Below are positions 1 to 4,377 of a DNA stretch of 5,911 nt, piece by piece. The notes under the pieces are model-generated. The model had not been told where the DNA came from, did not search any database, and worked only from the letters and a program-made list of their open reading frames with translations. Source of the stretch: Candidatus Omnitrophota bacterium (GTDB lineage: Bacteria; Omnitrophota; Gorgyraeia; Tantalellales; Tantalellaceae); NCBI GenBank assembly GCA_023142805.1, contig JAGLIU010000250.1, forward strand, positions 1-5,911, given 5' to 3'. A program made the translations under genes and the position numbers. The stretch's first letter is position 1. Each line of letters starts with the position of its first letter.

Positions 1-1020
1 CTCAAACTGATCATCTTTGTCCCCTTCGGATCCTATAGTATGTCCGCCCACTGCTGTAGTCGATCCCGCTGAAATACGTGTGATCCCCAGAGGCAAAAGA
101 TTGTCCCTGAACTTCGCGTCTTCCCTTGTCGATAAAGCAATACCTATCCGGGGAAGAAATATACGTAAAGCCATAACGATCTGAACAAGTTCTTTATCCT
201 TTACTTCCCACACATCTTTAAACTTACCCATATGAGGACGCATCCTGGGCACCGACACTCCTATCTCCGCGTCGGCAAACTTGTCCTGCAGATACCGCGC
301 GTGAAGCCCCGCAAAAAAGACTTCTTTCGGCCAGGCATTAAGACCTAAAAGCGTACCTATATTCGCCGTACGTATACCTTCTTTTAAAGCCCTTTCGGGA
401 GCACCCAACCTGAATTCATAATCTTTTTTTGGTCCGGCAAGATGCACTTTATCGTAAATACCTCTGTCATAAACTTCCTGATATATGGTAATGCCATCCA
501 CTCCGAAATCTATTAATTCTTTGTATTCACATTCCGTAAGCGCGTACGTTTCAATAGATATCGAACTAAAATAATTCTTAAGCACTCCTACACAATCTTT
601 TATATACGACACAGGACTTTTTTTCTGAGATTCTCCCGTTAATATAAGAACGTGTTTAAGCCCCGTTGAAGAAATAAACTCAGCTTCTTTCTTTACCTCA
701 TCCAAGGTGAGTTTCTTTCTCGACACGCTGTTTTCAACATTAAACCCGCAATAACTACAGCTATTAACACAATAATTGGATAGATATAAAGGAGTATACA
801 GTTGTATGGTTCTACCAAAATATTGCAGAGTTATTCTATTGGCTTTCCGCGCCATGATCTCAAGATGTTCTGTCGCTTGAGGTGAGAGCAGTGTAAGAAA
901 GTCCCAAACGTCAGGCTGATCTTTCACCAGCACTCTCAGAACATCATCAGTTGTAATCTTTTCAAAAAATCCCTTAACATCAAACCCGGCATATTCATTA
1001 TATATTTTTTTGAAACTCAT
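1..1020 (-). CDS. thiH: ThiH, 2-iminoacetate synthase (tyrosine lyase), 3' end cut by window edge
   Basis: Radical SAM enzyme that cleaves L-tyrosine to 2-iminoacetate (dehydroglycine) and p-cresol, supplying the C-N unit that ThiG builds into the thiazole of thiamine. I translated this frame by hand: it is open for 340 codons from an ATG at 1018-1020 to the first base of the window with no stop. The known family is about 370-380 residues, so roughly 30-40 C-terminal residues are missing. The radical SAM signature NYCVNSCSYCGFN supplies the 4Fe-4S ligands Cys84, Cys88 and Cys91. Other ThiH-like stretches are LTGES (about 128-132), IYQEVYD (179-185), SVPRMRPH (256-263) and RISAGSTTAVGG (315-326). 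It follows thiG after a 5-nt gap. No good Shine-Dalgarno site precedes it, only a purine-rich AGAGAAG more than 12 nt upstream inside the last thiG codons, so coupling to thiG translation is likely (inference). The assignment is secure; ThiH is oxygen-sensitive, which fits anaerobic growth. Confidence 0.95.
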   Translation of the reverse strand, partial: MSFKKIYNEYAGFDVKGFFEKITTDDVLRVLVKDQPDVWDFLTLLSPQATEHLEIMARKANRITLQYFGRTIQLYTPLYLSNYCVNSCSYCGFNVENSVSRKKLTLDEVKKEAEFISSTGLKHVLILTGESQKKSPVSYIKDCVGVLKNYFSSISIETYALTECEYKELIDFGVDGITIYQEVYDRGIYDKVHLAGPKKDYEFRLGAPERALKEGIRTANIGTLLGLNAWPKEVFFAGLHARYLQDKFADAEIGVSVPRMRPHMGKFKDVWEVKDKELVQIVMALRIFLPRIGIALSTREDAKFRDNLLPLGITRISAGSTTAVGGHTIGSEGDKDDQFE

Positions 1021-1025
1021 AATTT

Positions 1026-1808
1026 TTATTTTTCTTCTCTTAAAAAGCCGGTTAAAGGAGATGAAGCTTCCGCGACATTGATCATCGGCCTCATCCCGGC
1101 AAGAAAAGCCCTCCTACCGGAAACAACCGCTTCTGAAAAAGCAATTGCCATATTTACCGGATCATTAGATGTCGCTATAGCGGTATTTACTAATACCGCG
1201 GCACACCCAAGCTCCATACATTTTACGGCATCAGATGGCACTCCCAGTCCCGCGTCAACTATAACCGGCACATCCAATTCATTAACCATTATTTTTACGA
1301 TCTCCTCTGTCTTGAGGCCCCTGTTACTACCAATGGGAGCACCCAACGGCATAACAGCGGCTGCCCCGGCACTTACCATTCTTTTTGCCATAGCCAGATC
1401 CGGACACATATAAGGAAGTACTGTAAATCCTTTAGAGGAAAGCGCGTCAACCGCTTTTAATGTCTCCAAATTATCGGGAAGCAAGTATTTATTATCGTTT
1501 ATAATTTCTATCTTTATCCATTTTTCGCACCCTGCCGCTTCCGCCAGGTTTGCTATTCTTACTGCCTCATCAGCCGTCCTCGCTCCGGAAGTATTGGTCA
1601 TAAGAATACACCTTCCGGGAATATTGTCTAAAACATTTTCGTCCTCAGAAGCTATATCCACTCTACGCAGAGCGACAGTAACAATATGAGGACCGGAAGA
1701 CTCTATTACATCCCTTATCATTCTCTTATCCTGAAATTTTCCGGTTCCCAGAAAAAATCTACTATTTATCTCTCTATCTCCTATCTTTAACATATCATCC
1801 ACGATCAT
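1026..1808 (-). CDS. thiG: ThiG, thiazole synthase
   Basis: Cytoplasmic TIM-barrel enzyme that condenses 1-deoxy-D-xylulose 5-phosphate, the ThiS thiocarboxylate and dehydroglycine into the thiazole phosphate of thiamine. The 260-residue product covers the whole family length. Visible family motifs are SRFFLGTGKF (16-25), VTVALRRV (43-50), TNTSGARTADEAVR (71-84), WIKIEII (97-103) whose Lys99 is the expected Schiff-base lysine, LLPD (109-112), VLPY (130-133), AVMPLGAPIGS (151-161), PVIVDAGLGVPSDA (181-194), VNTAIA (207-212) and EASSPLTG (248-255) near the C-terminus. The listed ATG overlaps the thiS stop as ATGA. The start is not certain: a GTG at 1800-1802 (codon 3) has better spacing from the GGAGGAGG ribosome site, and Met6 would also leave the conserved barrel intact. 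Its neighbours thiS and thiH are its direct partners. The function call is secure; only the first few residues are in doubt. Confidence 0.96.
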   Translation of the reverse strand: MIVDDMLKIGDREINSRFFLGTGKFQDKRMIRDVIESSGPHIVTVALRRVDIASEDENVLDNIPGRCILMTNTSGARTADEAVRIANLAEAAGCEKWIKIEIINDNKYLLPDNLETLKAVDALSSKGFTVLPYMCPDLAMAKRMVSAGAAAVMPLGAPIGSNRGLKTEEIVKIMVNELDVPVIVDAGLGVPSDAVKCMELGCAAVLVNTAIATSNDPVNMAIAFSEAVVSGRRAFLAGMRPMINVAEASSPLTGFLREEK

Positions 1809-2005
1809 CCTCCTCCTACAAAATTAACGATCTCTATGCTATCACCCTCAGTCAAAGAAACTTCTCCCCATCTATCTCTGGGAATTATATTAAGATTATG
1901 CTCAATAACTATATGTTTCAAATTCAATTTCATGTCTTTTGCCAACTCAATCAAATTATCCGCTTTACCCGTCGATCGTTCTTTCCCGTTTATCCTTATT
2001 TTCAT
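1805..2005 (-). CDS. thiS: ThiS, sulfur carrier protein
   Basis: Small ubiquitin-like (beta-grasp) sulfur carrier. Its C-terminal glycine is adenylated by ThiF, converted to a thiocarboxylate, and donates sulfur to ThiG. The 66-residue length is normal. The start has the MKIRINGKE beta-hairpin, the middle has the IVIEHNLNIIPRDRW stretch typical of ThiS (residues about 32-46), and the protein ends in IEIVNFVGGG, with the obligatory terminal Gly-Gly exposed. Ending in FVGGG is also seen in Bacillus subtilis ThiS, so the third Gly is not odd. The ATG lies 8 nt after the thiE stop, and TAAGGG, which overlaps that stop, can serve as its ribosome site. The last three codons, GGA GGA GGA, also form the ribosome site of thiG, and its TGA stop overlaps the thiG ATG. 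No thiF is visible in the window. Confidence 0.95.
   Translation of the reverse strand: MKIRINGKERSTGKADNLIELAKDMKLNLKHIVIEHNLNIIPRDRWGEVSLTEGDSIEIVNFVGGG
1809..1816 (-). promoter_or_regulatory. Ribosome binding site of thiG within thiS glycine codons
   Basis: GGAGGAGG formed by the last Gly codons of thiS. It abuts the thiG ATG at 1806-1808 (0 or 3 nt spacing, short) and lies 6 or 9 nt before the in-frame GTG at 1800-1802, which is the better-spaced start. It leaves the thiG start open between these two. Confidence 0.75.
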
Positions 2006-2013
2006 TTTATCCC

Positions 2014-2661
2014 TTATTTGTCGGAGTAAGCATCGGGGTTCGCCCCCACAATTTTGATTTTCAGACTTCTTGCCGTCAAGGATACATTCTTCGCCCGCGT
2101 TATTGCCCGTATAACAGCTATATTCTCCGCGCCCTTTGACAAAACTTCATCGACATTCGACAAGTTTATACCGCCGATAAATATCACAGGTTTTTGAGCT
2201 ATTTTCAAAACTTTACTTATATCTTTCATGCCTATATGATAATCCTTTGTTTGGGTCTCAAATATCGGACCGAACGCTATGTAATCACATCCTATTTTAT
2301 TCGCGTGTTCAAACTGACTGACCGAATGCGTGGACACACCGATGATCTTATCCTCGCCCAATATTTCTCTCGCTTCCGCTATATAGTATTTTCGCATATC
2401 TTCCTGACCGAGATGTACACCGTCGGCATTAACTTCTTTCGCGAAAAAAGGATTATCATTAACTATAAACTTTACATCATTTTCATGACATAATTCCCGA
2501 AGTTCGTTACCCAACTCTATCAATTCCTGATGAGACATGTTCTTTTCCCTCATCTGAACAATATCCACCCCGCCGGCAATAGCTTCGTTCGCTATCTCCC
2601 TAACAGGTTTATCACTGTATTCCTGGCTCAACACTAAGTATAAATTAAAACTTTTTATCAT
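2014..2661 (-). CDS. thiE: ThiE, thiamine-phosphate synthase
   Basis: Couples HMP-pyrophosphate with thiazole phosphate to give thiamine phosphate, releasing pyrophosphate; a soluble TIM-barrel enzyme. Numbered from the start chosen here (215 residues, normal for the family), the motifs are VQMREK (35-40, substrate phosphate binding), IVNDN (66-70), DGVHLGQED (80-88), IGVSTHS (107-113), FGPIFETQTK (130-139), IGGI (162-165) and IAVIRAI (181-187). The reading frame extends 8 codons upstream to an ATG at 2683-2685, but that ATG lacks a ribosome site. The ATG at 2659-2661 sits 6 nt after GGGTGG and begins MIKSFNLYLV, where ThiE proteins usually begin. This is the first gene after the TPP riboswitch terminator, about 78 nt downstream of it, and it is followed by thiS after 8 nt. 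Arg185 stands where many ThiE proteins have Ser (VVSAI); I believe this occurs in other members and do not read it as loss of function. Confidence 0.95.
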   Translation of the reverse strand: MIKSFNLYLVLSQEYSDKPVREIANEAIAGGVDIVQMREKNMSHQELIELGNELRELCHENDVKFIVNDNPFFAKEVNADGVHLGQEDMRKYYIAEAREILGEDKIIGVSTHSVSQFEHANKIGCDYIAFGPIFETQTKDYHIGMKDISKVLKIAQKPVIFIGGINLSNVDEVLSKGAENIAVIRAITRAKNVSLTARSLKIKIVGANPDAYSDK

Positions 2662-2739
2662 AATTTTCCACCCGTCTCCGCCCATATTTTACGTCTGAAT
2701 ACATCCACGTACGGCGAATTATTCGCGTCGCGGACAAAT
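2662..2739 (-). other. Leader segment between terminator and thiE
   Basis: About 78 nt of untranslated leader. It contains a 13-nt perfect inverted repeat GCGAATNATTCGC at 2714-2726 and, near its end, GGGTGG as the probable thiE ribosome site. An upstream in-frame ATG at 2683-2685 has no ribosome site. I see no other gene or RNA in it. Confidence 0.5.
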
Positions 2740-2768
2740 AAAAAACCCTTTGCCAAAGCAAAGGGTTT
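2740..2768 (-). terminator. Intrinsic terminator controlled by the TPP riboswitch
   Basis: Perfect 11-bp stem AAACCCTTTGC / GCAAAGGGTTT with a TTTG loop; counting from the end of GCAAAGGG the transcript runs into six T residues (2745-2740). It lies directly after the aptamer and about 78 nt before thiE, the standard layout of transcription-terminating TPP riboswitches. The 5' arm is shared with the antiterminator. It would also stop any transcript running on from gltBD when TPP is high. Confidence 0.93.
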
Positions 2769-2785
2769 CCGTTCGAAACTCCCTT
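2760..2785 (-). promoter_or_regulatory. Antiterminator hairpin of the TPP riboswitch
   Basis: AAGGG-A-GTTTC (2785-2775) can pair with GAAACCCTTT (2769-2760): 10 pairs, one of them G-U, with one bulged A at 2780 and a GAACG loop. It uses the 3' side of the aptamer (P1 and P4 strands) together with the 5' arm of the terminator, so it cannot coexist with either the folded aptamer or the terminator. Predicted default state without TPP: read-through into thiE. Drawn by hand from complementarity. Confidence 0.72.
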
Positions 2786-2863
2786 CGCTGGCATTATCCA
2801 GATCAGGTAAAACGAATAATCTGATTCTCTCAGAACTCTCAGAAGGAATGCACCTCCTCTCCG
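2774..2863 (-). promoter_or_regulatory. TPP riboswitch aptamer (THI box)
   Basis: Cis-acting RNA that binds thiamine pyrophosphate. The 3' half is canonical: ACCTGAT followed by CTGGATAATGCCAGCG (2808-2786), giving the P5 stem CTGG/CCAG and the pyrophosphate-sensing side, then AAGGGAG closing P4 against the CCT of ACCTGAT. The 5' half has GGAGGTGC (2857-2850) and the pyrimidine-sensing CTGAGAG motif, here present twice in a tandem 9-nt repeat. A weak P1 can be drawn from CGGAG (2863-2859) with TTTCG (2778-2774), using three G-U pairs. I could not draw a strong P2 or P3: the usual GGGU/ACCC pairing is replaced by at best a 3-bp weak helix. Its position between a promoter and a terminator ahead of four thiamine genes makes the identity firm; the affinity of this diverged copy is unknown. 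Confidence 0.93.
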
Positions 2864-2876
2864 GCCTATATTGTAT

Positions 2877-2905
2877 ATATTATCCCTCGAACACATAGAA
2901 GTCAA
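2877..2905 (-). promoter_or_regulatory. Sigma-70-type promoter of the thi operon
   Basis: On the minus strand TTGACT (2905-2900) and TAATAT (2882-2877) are separated by exactly 17 nt, almost the housekeeping consensus. It starts about 27 nt after the gltD stop and its -10 box ends about 13 nt before the TPP aptamer. Transcription would start near 2869-2871, so the transcript begins just ahead of the riboswitch, as expected for a leader. Transcription activity is inferred from sequence only. Confidence 0.82.
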
Positions 2906-2931
2906 TCTAAAATAAATGATCTCAAATTTTA

Positions 2932-4377
2932 TCACATACTTGGCAGGTCTGAATGCCCCATAAGAAATGTATCTATCGCGTGAGCGGCTTTTCGGCCTTC
3001 CGAGATCGCCCAAACGATCAGGGATTGCCCCTTTCTCATATCCCCCGCTGAAAAAACTTTGTCTGTCGATGTCCGATAATCTTTACCTGTTTTCACATTA
3101 CCGCGTTCGTCAAGTTCGATCTTCAGATCTTCTAAAAGACCCTTATGCCTGGGGTGAACAAAGCCTACGGCAAGAAGAACAATATCCGCTTCTATTTCAA
3201 ATTCGCTGCCCGGGATCTCTTTCATTACAGGACACGCGTTTTCAGGGGTCTTTTTGAATTCCACGCGTACACATTCAAGTTTCTTAACTTTATTACCCTC
3301 CCCGACAAACCTTTTGGTAAGAACCGCCCAATCCCTTTCGGAACCCTCTTCATGACTGGGGGATGTCTTGAGAAGCGATGGATATACCGGCCAAGGATAA
3401 TCTTTAGTTCGACACTCCTCGGGTTTAGACATGACTTCTATCTGAACAACACATGACGCGCCCTGACGATTAGCGGTACCTATACAATCAGAACCTGTAT
3501 CTCCTCCGCCTATAACTACAACTTTTTTATCCTTTGCGTCTATTGTCTTTTCCTTATCTATTTTTTCTCCCGAGATCCTGCGGTTGGATTGCGTTAGATA
3601 ATCCATCGCGAAGTATATGCCGTTAAACGCCCGTCCCTCGAGCTTAAGATCACGCGGAGTTTCCGAACCACCGGCAAGACATACCGCGTCATATTCTTTT
3701 AAAAGTTTTTTCGCGTCCAGGTCTACACCGACATCTATCCCGGTTTTAAATTTGACGCCTTCTTTTTTCATTATTTTAAGACGTCGGTCGATAATACTCT
3801 TTTCTAATTTAAAATCAGGGATACCATACCTTAAGAGACCACCGGGTTTCTCATTCTTTTCATAAATATACACTTCATGCCCGGCACGGTTAAGCTGTAC
3901 TCCACAGGCTAAACCTGCCGGTCCGGAACCTATAACAGCTACTTTTTTACCGGTTCTTGTTTTTGGCGCCCGCACCTTTATATATTTCTCTTCAAAAGCT
4001 TTCTCTATTATCGAAAGTTCGTTCTCTCGTATGGTCACCGCGTCATCATTTATACCTAACACACATGAATACTCACATAGGGCGGGACATAATCTTCCTG
4101 TCATTTCCGGGAAATTATTTGCCGCGTCCAAAAGCTCAAAAGCTTTTTTCCAATCTTTATTAAAAATAAAATCATTCCATTCAGGTATATAATTGCCTAC
4201 GGGGCAGGCCCAATGACAAAAAGGCACTCCACAATCCATGCACCTGGATGCTTGACGTTCGGACATTTCATCTGAACACATAACATCGATCTGTCTATAA
4301 TCCTTAACCCTCTCACAAACAGGTCTGTAAGTACCATCTTCTCTTTTAACCCGCATAAAACCTTTAGGATCACCCAT
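2932..4377 (-). CDS. gltD: GltD, glutamate synthase (NADPH) small subunit
   Basis: The beta subunit of GOGAT oxidises NADPH on FAD and passes electrons through 4Fe-4S clusters to the FMN of GltB, where 2-oxoglutarate and glutamine-derived ammonia become glutamate. The product is 481 residues, full length. The N-terminal ferredoxin-like domain has CMDCGVPFCHWACPVGN (Cys46, 49, 54, 58) and GRLCPALCEYSCVLGI (Cys97, 101, 105). The FAD-binding Rossmann motif is VAVIGSGPAGLA (146-157), the NADPH-binding one is VVVIGGGDTGSDC (286-298), and the C-terminal FAD segment is VFSAGDMRKGQSLIVWAI (441-458). The start ATG overlaps the gltB stop by 8 nt (ATGGGTGA) and has GGAGG 6 nt upstream, so the two subunits are translationally coupled. 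Ala59-less detail: the second cluster motif reads HWACP where many homologues have GCP, a conservative change. Related proteins form subunits of other oxidoreductases, but adjacency to gltB settles the role. No intrinsic terminator is visible after it. Confidence 0.96.
   Translation of the reverse strand: MGDPKGFMRVKREDGTYRPVCERVKDYRQIDVMCSDEMSERQASRCMDCGVPFCHWACPVGNYIPEWNDFIFNKDWKKAFELLDAANNFPEMTGRLCPALCEYSCVLGINDDAVTIRENELSIIEKAFEEKYIKVRAPKTRTGKKVAVIGSGPAGLACGVQLNRAGHEVYIYEKNEKPGGLLRYGIPDFKLEKSIIDRRLKIMKKEGVKFKTGIDVGVDLDAKKLLKEYDAVCLAGGSETPRDLKLEGRAFNGIYFAMDYLTQSNRRISGEKIDKEKTIDAKDKKVVVIGGGDTGSDCIGTANRQGASCVVQIEVMSKPEECRTKDYPWPVYPSLLKTSPSHEEGSERDWAVLTKRFVGEGNKVKKLECVRVEFKKTPENACPVMKEIPGSEFEIEADIVLLAVGFVHPRHKGLLEDLKIELDERGNVKTGKDYRTSTDKVFSAGDMRKGQSLIVWAISEGRKAAHAIDTFLMGHSDLPSM

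Noticed and set aside
1078..1413. A 111-codon plus-strand open frame opposite thiG
   Set aside because: It is the complement of conserved thiG codons; no ribosome site or protein family resemblance. Other plus-strand frames (for example 1836-2057, 2194-2493, 2967-3257, 4941-5213) fail for the same reason.
2014..2685. Longer ThiE form starting at 2685 (MGGDGWKI...)
   Set aside because: There is no ribosome site before it, and the extra eight residues are not ThiE-like; the ATG at 2661 has GGGTGG 6 nt upstream.
2838..2854. Tiny GTG leader peptide after GGAGG in the aptamer (GTG CAT TCC TTC TGA)
   Set aside because: The GGAGG is too close to the GTG, the frame is only four codons, and GGAGGTGC is explained by the conserved 5' aptamer sequence.
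2645..3013. A 122-codon minus-strand open frame across the gltD-thiE gap
   Set aside because: It lies over the promoter, riboswitch and terminator and the end of gltD in another frame; the translation resembles no protein and its codons reflect RNA structure.
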